DNA from: an uncultured Collinsella sp.
Lineage (GTDB): Bacteria > Actinomycetota > Coriobacteriia > Coriobacteriales > Coriobacteriaceae
DNA length: 64,000 bases
Direction of reading: 5' to 3'
NCBI GenBank assembly: GCA_902470365.1
Contig: CABRFZ010000002.1
Location: 1-64,000, forward strand
Within the stretch, counting starts at the first letter, position 1, and the number at the start of each line of letters is the position of its first letter. A program made the position numbers and the translations under genes. The notes under the pieces are model-generated. The model worked only from the letters and a program-made list of their open reading frames with translations. It searched no databases and was not told where the DNA came from. This document shows positions 36,831 to 46,097 of this stretch, piece after piece.

Positions 36831-38288
36831 CTAACCGATCCAGCTGGCCGAAAGCGGGCCGCTGACGATGACCATGATGATGAGCACGATGAACACGAAC
36901 GCCATCGCACGAGGAAGCGGGGCTCCCGCAGCGACCTCTTCGCTCGGCTCGCCGGGCAGGCAATAGCCCATCCACTTGAGGAACCAGGCGAAGGTGGCGA
37001 CGGTCTCGGCGACCATGATGCACACGAGCACCAGGATCGCGACGTTGCCGGCACCTACAGAAAAGCCGCCGGCGATGATCTGGAACTTCGAGAAGAACGT
37101 GTTCATGGGCGGCACGCCGGCAATGGCGAGCGCCGCGACACCAAAGCCCACGCCCGAGATCGGGTACTTCTTTACGATACCGCGAAGCTTGGGCAGCATA
37201 CGCGTGCCGAGGGTAAAGGAGAACGAGCCGGCGATCAGGAAGAACAGGGTCTTGGCGAAAGCGTGGTTAAAGATGTGGCACACGGCACCGTCAAAGGCCA
37301 GCTGGCTGCCAAAGACCGAAAGGCCCAGACCAAAGAACACATAGGAGAGCTGGGCGATCGTGGAGAAGGCCAGCAGACGCTTCATGTCCTTTTGCGGCAG
37401 GTACATAAGGAAACCAAAGAGCATGGTGACCATGGCGTCGATAATGGCGACCCAGCCCACGATCTCGGGGACCTCGCCGGCAGAGACAAGCGCACGTGCG
37501 AACACGCACACGCCGACCTTAACCATCGAGGCGCCATGCAGGTAGGCCGAAACAGGCGTCGGCGCCTCCATGGCCGAAGGCAGCCACATGTACATGGGGA
37601 CCTGTGCGGACTTGGCCCAGGCCGCAAACAGCACGAGCAAAAGGACGATAGCCTTGAGCTTGGCATCGAGGCCGGCAATCGCGGTGATGGCGAAGGTGCC
37701 GGTGTGGGCAAACACGATGGCGGCGCCCAGATACAGGCCGAGCGCACCGATATGCGTGATGATCAGGGCCTTCATGCCGGCCTTCTTGGCCGTAGGCGTC
37801 ATGTAGTAGCTAATGAGGCCCCAAGAGCACGCACCCGTGATCTCAAAGAACACGAGCTGGCCCAAAAGGGTCGAGCTGTACACAAGGCCGGCCATGGCGC
37901 CGATGAAGGTCGCGAGGTACGCATAGAAGCGACGACGCGGTGCGTCGGGATGCTCACGGTTATTCTCGCTCATATAGGGAATCGAATAAATCACGACAAG
38001 CAGGCCGATACCCACAAAGGCGGGCGCGAGCAGCGTGCTCATGCGATCGAAGGTGAATCCCATGACGAGGGTCTGCCCAAACGAGATCAGGGGGACCTGC
38101 GTGTCGGGCATGCCGGCGCCAGCGAAATTCGCGGCGAGGGCGATGGTGCAGACCGTCGAGACGGCGGCACCCAAAACGCTGAACCACTTGGCGTACGGAC
38201 GGGGGAACAGGGCGACGAGCACCGAGGCCACCATCGGGGCCGCGATAGCGACCAAGCCGAGAAGGGACAGACTGACTGCAAATGACAT
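36831..38288 (-). CDS. hyfD: Hydrogenase-4 antiporter-like membrane subunit
   Basis: A 485-residue polytopic NuoM/N-like protein with AAWAKSAQVPMYMWLPSAMEAPTPVSAYLHGASMVK, the standard TM7-8 proton-channel region, and a loop HIFNHAFAKTLFFLIAGS. The start ATG at 38288 has GGGAGAAAC upstream. It is the second of the three antiporter-like subunits, a Hyf trait. Confidence 0.92.
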   Translation of the reverse strand: MSFAVSLSLLGLVAIAAPMVASVLVALFPRPYAKWFSVLGAAVSTVCTIALAANFAGAGMPDTQVPLISFGQTLVMGFTFDRMSTLLAPAFVGIGLLVVIYSIPYMSENNREHPDAPRRRFYAYLATFIGAMAGLVYSSTLLGQLVFFEITGACSWGLISYYMTPTAKKAGMKALIITHIGALGLYLGAAIVFAHTGTFAITAIAGLDAKLKAIVLLLVLFAAWAKSAQVPMYMWLPSAMEAPTPVSAYLHGASMVKVGVCVFARALVSAGEVPEIVGWVAIIDAMVTMLFGFLMYLPQKDMKRLLAFSTIAQLSYVFFGLGLSVFGSQLAFDGAVCHIFNHAFAKTLFFLIAGSFSFTLGTRMLPKLRGIVKKYPISGVGFGVAALAIAGVPPMNTFFSKFQIIAGGFSVGAGNVAILVLVCIMVAETVATFAWFLKWMGYCLPGEPSEEVAAGAPLPRAMAFVFIVLIIMVIVSGPLSASWIG

Positions 38289-38303
38289 TGTTTCTCCCTT
38301 CTC

Positions 38304-39230
38304 CTACACGCCGACGACCACGAAGACAAACGCCAGAACGGCGATGCCCACGACGGCCCAGGTCTGATTGCCAAGCACCTTAAAACGCGAGCGCGAGCAG
38401 GAGTTCTCGATCACGCCGCATACGACAAAGTCGATCAGGCACTTCACCAGGAAGATGACTGCACCCAGAACGGCGGCGGCGCCCACGGTCGCGGGCTCGC
38501 CCCAGGGGATGAAGATCGCGCAGAACCAGGCGACGACCAGGACCTGCTTCATGGACATGGCGAGCTTGGCCATCGCAAGCGACGGGCCGGAAAGCTCGGC
38601 GAGCGGACCTTCCTGAAGCTCTTGCTCGGCCTCGGCCTGATCAAACGGCAGCTTGCCGAGTTCCATGTAGCAGGCGATCGCAAAGGCGATGCCGGCGAGG
38701 ATCACGGCGACCGGCGCGTCGATGGCGCCCGTCATGATGTGCTGACCCATGGTAGCGATGTCGGTGGAGCCGCACACCAGGGCGGCGGCAAACAGCGCCA
38801 GCAGCATGGACGGCTCGATGAGCACGCTCATGAGCAGCTCGCGAACGCCGCCGATACCGGCGTAGGCGTTGGACGAATCCACACCGCAGAGGGCGAAGAA
38901 GAAGCGGGCGAGCGCCAAGCTGTACATGATGGTGATGGCGTCACCAAAGACCGGGATGGGGCTTTGCGCCGTAAAGAGCGGCAGGCCCATCGCGAGCATA
39001 AAGGCGACGGCGAAGAACAGCGGCGGCATGATGCGCAGCGCAAAGCTCGCATCCTCGCTCTGGGACTCGGGGCGCGCAAAGAGCTTGGCCAGGTCGCGGT
39101 AGTCCTGCATGATGCTGGGGCCGCGACGGTTGTGCATCTTGGCGCGGATCACGCGGCCGAGACCGGAGAAGAACGGTGCGACGGCCATGACGACCACGCC
39201 CTGCAGAACGGCAAGTACGATGTTGTTCAT
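38304..39230 (-). CDS. hyfC: Hydrogenase-4 membrane anchor (NuoH-like)
   Basis: A 308-residue membrane protein that docks the soluble arm to the membrane. It shows the NuoH-type GLGRVIRAKMHNRRGPSIMQDYRDLAKLF near the N-terminus and the cytoplasmic loop LGKLPFDQAEAEQELQEGPLAELSGP, with acidic residues typical of the quinone-less HycD/HyfC relatives. Confidence 0.93.
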   Translation of the reverse strand: MNNIVLAVLQGVVVMAVAPFFSGLGRVIRAKMHNRRGPSIMQDYRDLAKLFARPESQSEDASFALRIMPPLFFAVAFMLAMGLPLFTAQSPIPVFGDAITIMYSLALARFFFALCGVDSSNAYAGIGGVRELLMSVLIEPSMLLALFAAALVCGSTDIATMGQHIMTGAIDAPVAVILAGIAFAIACYMELGKLPFDQAEAEQELQEGPLAELSGPSLAMAKLAMSMKQVLVVAWFCAIFIPWGEPATVGAAAVLGAVIFLVKCLIDFVVCGVIENSCSRSRFKVLGNQTWAVVGIAVLAFVFVVVGV

Positions 39231-39242
39231 GCTCTCCCCTCC

Positions 39243-41261
39243 TTAACCCATTTGCACGGCGAGCACGAGGAACACCACGAGTGCCGCGACGATGTAGCAG
39301 ATATAGATGCTGTAGTTGCCGCCCTCGAGCTTAGTCGCGAGGTCGGCGAGCTTCTCGACACCCTTATGCGGGGCATCGACGAGAACCTTGTCGGGTACGG
39401 GCTCCACAGCCTCGGCCACACCGGTGAGCTTCTGGAAGAAGTGCGCGATGGACCAGCAGACGGCCGTGCAGCGGTCGCGCAGCGTGTAGAGCGGCTGCAT
39501 AAACCAGGACACCTCGGAGGCAAAGGTCGTGGCCACGACGGGCATATGCTCGTTGGGAGCATAGCCGCATGCCCACGGCTGGGACTTCTGCACCTTGCCG
39601 ACGGTCTTGAGCTTGCGATAACCGCAGGCAAGACCGACAAGTACCACGAGCGCAATAGCGATCGCGGGCGTGGAGGTGGCAGCGCCGGAGTATTGGTTCA
39701 TGAGCTCCATGCCCTCGGCGGCAAACACGCCACCGTACGGATGCAGCACAGACGCGGCGACATCGACCAGCACGGGAGCGATCACGGGAGCGCCAATGCC
39801 CAGCACGACGCAGATGGCCGCAAGCAGGCCCTGCGCAAACACCATGGGGGCGGGAACCTCCTTGGCGTTGGCCGCGGCCTCGGAGCGGGGCGCGGAGGCA
39901 AAGGAGACGCCATAGGCCTTGACGAAGCACGTGACAGCAAGCGCGCCGGTAATGGCAAGCGCGACGGCAGCGAACACGGCCACGATCATGACGGCCTTGT
40001 CGCCCTGCATGGCGGCGTTAAACAGTGACTGGTAGGTAAACCACTCGGACACAAAGCCGTTGAAGGGCGGGATGGCCGAAATGGCAAGCGCGCCAACGAG
40101 GAAGCAGATGGCCGTTGCCGGCATACGACGGAACAGGCCGCCCATCTTCTCCATATTGCGCGTACCCGTGGAGTACAGCAGCGCACCGGCGCCCAAGAAC
40201 AGCTCGCCCTTAAACATCGCGTGGTTAAACGTGTGGTAGAGGGCGGCCATCAGAGCCAGGACGGCGATGCCGACCGAGTTGAGCGCCATGGCGGCCATGG
40301 AGGCGCCGACGCCGAGCAGAATGATGCCGATGTTCTCGACGGAGTGATAGGCCAGCAGGCGCTTGATGTCATGCTCCTGCAGGGCGAAGGCCACGCCGAG
40401 GACCGACGAGATCGCACCGAAGACCATGACCATAAGACCCCACCAGACCTGAACGCCCGAGGCGGAGAGCAGGTCGAGGCCCACCTTGAGGATGCCGAAG
40501 ATACCGATCTTGATCATGCCGCCGGACATGAGGGCCGACACGTTGGACGGCGCCTCGGGATGCGCCTTGGGCAGCCAGCCGTGCAGCGGGATGATACCGG
40601 CCTTGGCGCCAAAGCCAAAGAAGGCGAGCACGAAGCACACGGATGCGACCGCGGGGCTAAACTGCGTAGCGCGGAAATCCGCAAAGGCAAACGAGCCGCC
40701 GGCGAAGTTGGTCATGGTGAGGAAGCTCGCCATGATGAGCACAAAGCCCACGTGCGCGATCACAAAGTAGAGCCAACCGCCATGGATGGAGTTCTCGTTC
40801 TCCTCGATCACGACCAGGAAGTACGAGGTCAGCGACATGAGCTCAAAGGCGACCAGGAACCAAAACACGTTGTCGGCGGTGATGACGAGCATCATGGACG
40901 CCACGAAGGTGTTAAAGAAGAAGCCGGCGCGGCCCTTTTTGCCCGGGTACTCATCAAAGTAGTTGAGACCGTAAATCGAACCGGCAAACGCGAGCACCGA
41001 GATGAGCGCCACGAACAGGCCGGACAGCTGATTGAGCAGCAGCTGGAAATGGGCAAACGGGAAAAACACGATGGTGTCGACCGACGTGACATCGCCCAGC
41101 ACGGCCTGGATACCGGCCACAAACGAAAGAACCGCGGCGACGGCGCCGATAAGGCAGCCGGCGGTCTTGGCGGCGTTATCGGCCTTGATCAGCAGAACCG
41201 AGGCGAGCGCACCGATGCACGAGACGGCAAGCGATGCGATAAACAGCGTCATGCTATCCAT
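39243..41261 (-). CDS. hyfB: Hydrogenase-4 antiporter-like membrane subunit (NuoL-like)
   Basis: A 672-residue polytopic subunit with about 16 membrane segments. It has the motifs VAFELMSLTSYFLVV and FGFGAKAGIIPLHGWLPKAHPEAPSNVSALMSG, and a C-terminal extension resembling the lateral helix region of HycC/HyfB. Its start overlaps the hyfA end by 8 bases and has GGGAG upstream. Confidence 0.93.
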   Translation of the reverse strand: MDSMTLFIASLAVSCIGALASVLLIKADNAAKTAGCLIGAVAAVLSFVAGIQAVLGDVTSVDTIVFFPFAHFQLLLNQLSGLFVALISVLAFAGSIYGLNYFDEYPGKKGRAGFFFNTFVASMMLVITADNVFWFLVAFELMSLTSYFLVVIEENENSIHGGWLYFVIAHVGFVLIMASFLTMTNFAGGSFAFADFRATQFSPAVASVCFVLAFFGFGAKAGIIPLHGWLPKAHPEAPSNVSALMSGGMIKIGIFGILKVGLDLLSASGVQVWWGLMVMVFGAISSVLGVAFALQEHDIKRLLAYHSVENIGIILLGVGASMAAMALNSVGIAVLALMAALYHTFNHAMFKGELFLGAGALLYSTGTRNMEKMGGLFRRMPATAICFLVGALAISAIPPFNGFVSEWFTYQSLFNAAMQGDKAVMIVAVFAAVALAITGALAVTCFVKAYGVSFASAPRSEAAANAKEVPAPMVFAQGLLAAICVVLGIGAPVIAPVLVDVAASVLHPYGGVFAAEGMELMNQYSGAATSTPAIAIALVVLVGLACGYRKLKTVGKVQKSQPWACGYAPNEHMPVVATTFASEVSWFMQPLYTLRDRCTAVCWSIAHFFQKLTGVAEAVEPVPDKVLVDAPHKGVEKLADLATKLEGGNYSIYICYIVAALVVFLVLAVQMG

Positions 41262-41871
41262 TGTTTACGCTCCCTTCTGCTTTCTCGGACAGGCCCTGGG
41301 CCACAGCGGTAACGTCGACAACCGGACCGTTTTCGATCGAGCGCAGGCGCTTGGCCTCGTCGAGCTCGCGATCGGCCGCGCCGCCCATGACGGTCAGCGC
41401 CTTGGTGGGGCACGCCGCCACACAATGTGGGCCGTCCGGATCGAAGGCGCACAGGTCGCACTTGACAGCGCAGGTGTACTGGCCGGGAGCCCACGTAAGC
41501 AGGCTGCTCAGGGACTTAGGATACGAAGGCGTCGGGTCGCACATGCCTGCGACACCGGCGATAGACGTGCCATCGGGATGGATGGCTCCGAAGGGGCACG
41601 CGATGGCGCACAGCCTGCACCCGATGCACTCCTGCTCCTTGACGTGGATGCGGTCGCCATCGTGCTCGATGGCATTCACCGGGCAAACCTCGGCGCAGGG
41701 GGCACCCTCGCAATGGTGGCAGGCAAGGGCGGCCGAAATACCGCCGGTCTTCACGAGCGCCAGGCGCGGCGTATCCTGAAGACCCTGCATCCGGTGGGCG
41801 TCGGCACAGGCGGACTGGCATGTTCCGCAGCCGATGCACCTCTCCGGGTTGATGTCGATGAAGCGGTTCAT
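41254..41871 (-). CDS. hyfA: Formate hydrogenlyase 4Fe-4S electron-transfer subunit (HycB/HyfA type)
   Basis: A 205-residue polyferredoxin that carries electrons from FdhF to the Hyf complex. Four Cys clusters are visible: CIGCGTCQSAC, CHHCEGAPCAEVCP, CIGCRLCAIACP and CDLCAFDPDGPHCVAACP. The ATG at 41871 has AGGAAG upstream. It heads the hyf genes, right after fdhF. Confidence 0.92.
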   Translation of the reverse strand: MNRFIDINPERCIGCGTCQSACADAHRMQGLQDTPRLALVKTGGISAALACHHCEGAPCAEVCPVNAIEHDGDRIHVKEQECIGCRLCAIACPFGAIHPDGTSIAGVAGMCDPTPSYPKSLSSLLTWAPGQYTCAVKCDLCAFDPDGPHCVAACPTKALTVMGGAADRELDEAKRLRSIENGPVVDVTAVAQGLSEKAEGSVNNG

Positions 41872-41893
41872 CCCCACTTCCTTTCAAAATAAC

Positions 41894-41928
41894 GGGCCGG
41901 GCTCCCGAACGTACGGGACGCCCGGCCC
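41894..41928 (-). terminator. Hairpin after fdhF
   Basis: GGGCCGGGC and GCCCGGCCC form a strong stem, followed on the minus strand by GTTATTTTG. It may reduce readthrough from fdhF into hyfA and so set subunit ratios; it is not an ideal terminator because the T tract is interrupted. Confidence 0.5.
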
Positions 41929-41949
41929 AAAAAGCCAACGAGAACGGGA

Positions 41950-44172
41950 CTACACGATTTGGTTCACGTGCGTCTCGTCGTCGAACTTGGCGGCGCCAGG
42001 CTCAACGTCCTGGGGAGCGGCGGCGTCCACCAGAGCCTGCTTGAGCTCGGTGTACTGACGCTCGACCTCGCCCTCGGCCCAGACCTGGTCGGCGATAGCG
42101 TCGACCTGGCAGGCGGAGAACTTGTCCTCGGGCGTATGCGAGACCGGGTCGACCTTGTGAATGGTCAGCTCGTTGCACTTGCCGATCCACCACTGGTAGG
42201 TCATATAGACCGTGCCCTTATTGATGCGGTCGCTCACATCGGCGCGGCTGTATACCTGGCCGCGGCGGCTGTGAATCGAGACGATGTCGCCATTCTTGAT
42301 GCCGCGCGCCTGGGCGTCCGCGGGATTCATGCGGACAAAGCCGGGCTCGTCGGCAAGCAGCGCCAGCGTCTTGCAGTTGCCGGTCATCGAGCGGCAGCTG
42401 TAGTGGCCGACCTCGCGGACGGTGCACAGGATGAGCGGGTACTCATCGTCGGGAAGCTCGGAGGGTGCCTCCCAGTCGTGCGCCATCAGGTTGGCGCGGC
42501 CGTCCTTGGTGGTGAACTTGCCACCAGCGAACATGTCGGGCGTACCGTGGTCGTTCACATCGGTGCTCTTGACGGGCCACTGGGCGTAGCCGCCCTCGGG
42601 AGCCATCTTCTCGTAGGTCGCGCCCACAAAGTTGGGGCACAGGCTAATGCACTCGTTCCAGATCTGCTCGGTGTTGTCGTAGTGCATGGGGTAACCCATA
42701 CGCGTAGACAGGTCCGCGAAGATTTCCCAGTCGTGACGGCACTCGCCCTTGGGCGGAACGGCCGCGTCAAAGTGCTGGAAGCTACGGTCGGATGCGGTAA
42801 AGACACCCTCGTGCTCGCCCCAAGAGGTAGCGGGCAGGATGACGTCGGCGAGCATGGTCGTCTGCGTCATAAAGATGTCCTGGCAAATGAACAGATCCAG
42901 CTCGGAGAGCGTCTTGCGCATACCGGCCGAATCGGGCTCGGTCTGCACCGGGTCCTCGCCGTAGTTGTAGAAGCAGTGCACCTTGCCCTCGTCGACCAGG
43001 TGACCCAGGTCGGTGAGCTTGTAGCCCTCCTCGAGCGGGAGCTTTTCCTCGGGCACGCCCCAAGCCTTGGCAAACTTGGCACGCACTGCCGGGTCGGTGA
43101 CCTTCTGGTAGCCAGGATACAGGTTGGGCAGCATGCCCATATCGCAGGAGCCCTGGACGTTGTTCTGACCGCGCACGGGCGCGAGGCCGGAGTTGGGTTT
43201 GCCGATCTGGCCGGCAACGCAGGCGATGGAGGCGATGGTGTGCACCGTCTTCAGGTTCTGCTTCTGCTGGCATACGCCCATGCCCCAGCCAATGATGGCA
43301 GAGGGCTTCGCCGTGGCGTACATCTCGGCAGCTTGGTGGATCAACGCGGGCTCGACACCCGTGATGTCCTGTACGGATTCGGGAGTGTAGTTCTTGATGG
43401 TCTCCCACCACTCGTCAAAGCCGTTCGTATGCTCGGCGACGAATTCCTTGTCGTAGAGGCCATCGTTGACCAAGCAGTTGGCAAAGGCGTTGAGGAACGC
43501 AACGTTGCAACCGTTCTTGATCGGAAGGTAGAGATCGGCGATACGCGCGGTTTCGATATGGCGCGGGTCGGCGACGATGATCTTGCAACCCTTTTCTTTG
43601 GCTCGCACGATACGCCTTGCGACGATGGGGTGCGAATCGGCAGGGTTATAGCCGAAGAGGAAAATGCAGCCCGCATCCTCCATACCGGGGATGGAGCATG
43701 ACATGCAACCTGAACCAACCGTGTCCATCAGACCGAGGACAGTAGGGCCGTGTCAAGTACGGGCGCAGTTGTCCACGCTGTGGGTGCCGATGCACGCACG
43801 CGTAAACTTCTGCATGACGTAGTTCGCCTCATTGCCGCCGCCTCGCGAAGAGCCGGTGGTCATGACAGCGTTAGGACCATATTCGTCAATTATGGCCTGC
43901 ATCTTAGATGCGGTGAAATCCAGTGCCTCGTCCCAGCTTACGCGCTCAAGATCCGCGCCCTTAGTGCGGCGGATCATCGGGTGCAGTACGCGAGGAGTCA
44001 AGATCTTGGTGTCGTTGATGAAGTCGTAGCCGCTCATGCCCTTAAGGCACAGCTCGCCCTGATTGGTGATGCCGTTGAGCGGTTCGGTACCCACGACCTG
44101 GCCGTTTTGGACCAAGAGGTTAAACTGGCAACCGGCGCCGCAATACGGGCAGATCACTTTATGCTTCTCCAT
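41950..44172 (-). CDS. fdhF: Formate dehydrogenase H, selenocysteine-containing
   Basis: Oxidises formate to CO2 in the formate hydrogenlyase complex. The gene reads as one 740-residue protein if the in-frame TGA at 43753-43755 is decoded as selenocysteine: the context is DNCART-U-HGPTVLGL, matching the E. coli FdhF active site (CARVUHGPSV). N-terminal CPYCGAGC...CLKG binds the [4Fe-4S] cluster, and bisMGD domains follow. The start at 44172 has AGGAGG. Standard calling splits it into 43753-44172 and 41950-43728. A SECIS hairpin follows the TGA. hydN lies upstream and hyfA downstream. Confidence 0.95.
43723..43740 (-). promoter_or_regulatory. SECIS hairpin of fdhF
   Basis: On the minus strand GTCC-TCGGTCTGAT-GGAC begins 12 bases after the UGA. 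The apical loop contains GGTCTG, the same sequence as the SelB-binding loop of E. coli fdhF. It would recruit SelB with Sec-tRNA. Confidence 0.8.
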
Positions 44173-44248
44173 GACACCCTCCTTCCTTTCTCTGCTACCG
44201 ATTAATCGGTACTTATTTGACAATCGTTGGGCTTGTATGGCCGCCCGC

Positions 44249-44767
44249 CTACGCCTCGTTTTCGATGGTGGCGCGGGCACGCTCGGCAGTCAGCTCCGCC
44301 AGGCGCTCCTCGTCCACCAGGGTGAGGCCCTTGGTCGGACAAGCCTCGGCACACGCCGGACCGCCGGGACGGTCCACGCACAGGTCGCACTTGAGCACGA
44401 AGCTCTTAGTCTGCGAACCTACGCGCACGTCGCCCATCAAGACGGGGACCTGCGTGGTCGCCACGCTCACGGCGCCAAAGGGGCAGGCCATGACGCAGCT
44501 CTTGCAGCCGATGCAGTTGTCCTCGTTGACGCCGATGCGATGGTTCTTTGGATCAAAGAACAAGGCGCCCGTGGGGCAGGCCTTGGCGCACGGGGCATCC
44601 TCGCAGTGGTGACATGCCACCGGCGCGGAAATCTCGTAGGTGCGCGTTACGCGCAAGCGAGGTGCGGCGATGTTGCCGGGAATATCGTGTGCTTCGATGC
44701 ACGCCGCCATACAGGTTTGGCACCCAATGCAGCGTGAAGAATCAGCCACGACTCGTTTATTGCCCAT
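44249..44767 (-). CDS. hydN: 4Fe-4S electron-transfer protein (HydN-like)
   Basis: A 172-residue polyferredoxin paralogous to hyfA, with CIGCQTCMAAC, CHHCEDAPCAKACP, CIGCKSCVMACP and CDLCVDRPGGPACAEACP. In enterobacteria HydN is linked to FdhF maturation or electron transfer. The start at 44767 has GGAGGGAG. It is the first gene of the fdhF-hyf unit, 76 bases before fdhF. Confidence 0.88.
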   Translation of the reverse strand: MGNKRVVADSSRCIGCQTCMAACIEAHDIPGNIAAPRLRVTRTYEISAPVACHHCEDAPCAKACPTGALFFDPKNHRIGVNEDNCIGCKSCVMACPFGAVSVATTQVPVLMGDVRVGSQTKSFVLKCDLCVDRPGGPACAEACPTKGLTLVDEERLAELTAERARATIENEA

Positions 44768-45100
44768 GTTGTTCACTCCCTCCTGAATCCCATGCCGGAG
44801 AGACCCTGCCGACGTTGCCCCGGACCGCCCGTGGTCCGGCATCGGCGTATCGAGTGCATGCGGCGAAACAGACACTTCGATAGAATTCCTCCAACGATAT
44901 ACAGGTTTAATATACGCAGTTGCAGGGGGCAAACTTGAGCATAGGCCCTGCAATACGGGTGTATTGCAGGGGTTTTGGCAGGTTGGAATTATTCTCTAGA
45001 AGCTATAAAGGTGAGTGTATTACATGCGTACACCTCTGAGATTTTTACGCACTCTCATTTTGGATGTACTACGCTTGTATTCGTGTTAAAGGTTATTTAC
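44768..45100. promoter_or_regulatory. Intergenic region between hydN and the toxin-antitoxin pair
   Basis: A divergent control region. It holds a perfect 11 bp inverted repeat CCCTGCAATAC-GGGT-GTATTGCAGGG (44946-44971), about 180 bases upstream of hydN, and a GC-rich hairpin CCGGACC/GGTCCGG near 44819-44838 within the likely hydN leader. No coding gene was seen. The repeat could be an operator for the formate hydrogenlyase operon. Confidence 0.45.
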
Positions 45101-45128
45101 TTGAGCGAAATAAAGTAATAGTTATAAG
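45101..45128 (+). promoter_or_regulatory. Candidate promoter of the antitoxin-toxin operon
   Basis: TTGAGC (45101-45106) and TATAAG (45123-45128) with a 16-base spacer, 66 bases before the antitoxin start. Confidence 0.5.
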
Positions 45129-45194
45129 ATGCTCGGGTATCGGCATGTGCCGCATTTGACCGACTATATTGCACGCTCATTAAGGGGGCCAGTG

Positions 45195-45518
45195 ATGTCA
45201 TCGACTCAAAAAAGAGCCATCCTGCAGGTGCGCATTCGCGAGGAAGACAAGCAGCATGCCGAGCATCTCTACGACGCCATGGGCACATCGCTTGCCGAGG
45301 CCGTTCGCCTTTTTGTCGCGCAGAGCATTTTGATGCGCAAGCTTCCCTTTCAGCCGGTCGCCGTGCGCTCAAAGGACGGCACCGCCGCCTATGGATCGCT
45401 AAAAGCATATGGGGACCCCAATCGCCGCTCCGAGGAGCGCAATGCCTGGATTGAGTACCTTGCTACAGAAAGCGACGATTCGATTTTGGGTCCCGAGGAA
45501 GTAGATATCCATGAGTAG
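45195..45518 (+). CDS. RelB/DinJ-family antitoxin
   Basis: A 107-residue protein. Residues ~5-50 look like a ribbon-helix-helix antitoxin of the RelB/DinJ type (KRAILQVRIREEDKQHAEHLYDAMGTSLAEAVRLFVAQS), predicted to bind DNA and autoregulate; the C-terminal part is charged and probably wraps the toxin. The start at 45195 has AGGGGGCC. The stop overlaps the toxin start by 8 bases, typical of toxin-antitoxin operons. Confidence 0.8.
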   Translation: MSSTQKRAILQVRIREEDKQHAEHLYDAMGTSLAEAVRLFVAQSILMRKLPFQPVAVRSKDGTAAYGSLKAYGDPNRRSEERNAWIEYLATESDDSILGPEEVDIHE

Positions 45519-45987
45519 CACCATCATCGACGAGACCGTCATCCTACGCTACCTGCTTGACGACGACGAAGTTCTGTCACCGCGCGCCGCCAAGGTCATC
45601 GCCACACGCACCGCTCGCGTCTACCCCGAAATCATCACGCGCGTCGTGGTCACGCTGCGCGACGTCTATAAGGTTCCCCGCGTTGAGATTGCTGCGGCCT
45701 TGAAAAGGCTGCTCGATGACGTCATGGTCGACGAGCCCACCGTTGTCGCCCTTGCCGTCAAACTCTTTGGCAAGACCCATATGGACTTTACCGACTGCCT
45801 CCTCGCAGCCCGAACCGCCATCTACAACGATGATGTCGTGAGCTTTGGCAAGCCCATCATCCAAGGCATGATCGATTACCGCCGCAAGCGCCAAACCGCA
45901 GCCGACGCTCGCGACCGCGCCGCCGAAGCCCGCAGCCAGAGCACCGACGCCACCATCGACAAGCTCCGCCACCGCCCCCGCAGCTAA
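45511..45987 (+). CDS. PIN-domain-like toxin
   Basis: A 158-residue protein with PIN-like features: an N-terminal IIDETVILRYLLDDDE (first metal Asp), an acidic residue in the middle region and HMDFTDCLLAARTAI (later metal Asp). It is a probable ribonuclease neutralised by the upstream antitoxin. The C-terminal ~35 residues are Arg/Ala-rich and probably disordered. RelB-type antitoxins more often pair with RelE/YafQ folds, so this pairing is uncommon. GAGGAAG precedes the start. Confidence 0.75.
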   Translation: MSSTIIDETVILRYLLDDDEVLSPRAAKVIATRTARVYPEIITRVVVTLRDVYKVPRVEIAAALKRLLDDVMVDEPTVVALAVKLFGKTHMDFTDCLLAARTAIYNDDVVSFGKPIIQGMIDYRRKRQTAADARDRAAEARSQSTDATIDKLRHRPRS

Positions 45988-46000
45988 CCCCATCCCCTCC

Positions 46001-46071
46001 TAAGTTGCGGTGAAATACGGACTGTTTCATGCCTTTAAAGGCCTCAACAGTCCGTATTTCACCGCAACTTA
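46001..46071. repeat. Dispersed palindrome, copy 4 (perfect 26 bp arms)
   Basis: The arms at 46001-46026 and 46046-46071 begin TAAGTTGCGGTGAAATACGG. The loop contains a further palindrome GCCTTTAAAGGC (46031-46042). It lies between the convergent toxin gene and the AbiEi/DUF559-like gene. Confidence 0.9.
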
Positions 46072-46097
46072 TTGAAGGTGGACCGCGAACGATTTCG

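Noticed and set aside
43753..44172. fdhF as a pseudogene broken by a stop codon
   Set aside because: The UGA is at the selenocysteine site, has a SECIS hairpin, and the full Sec machinery is encoded nearby.
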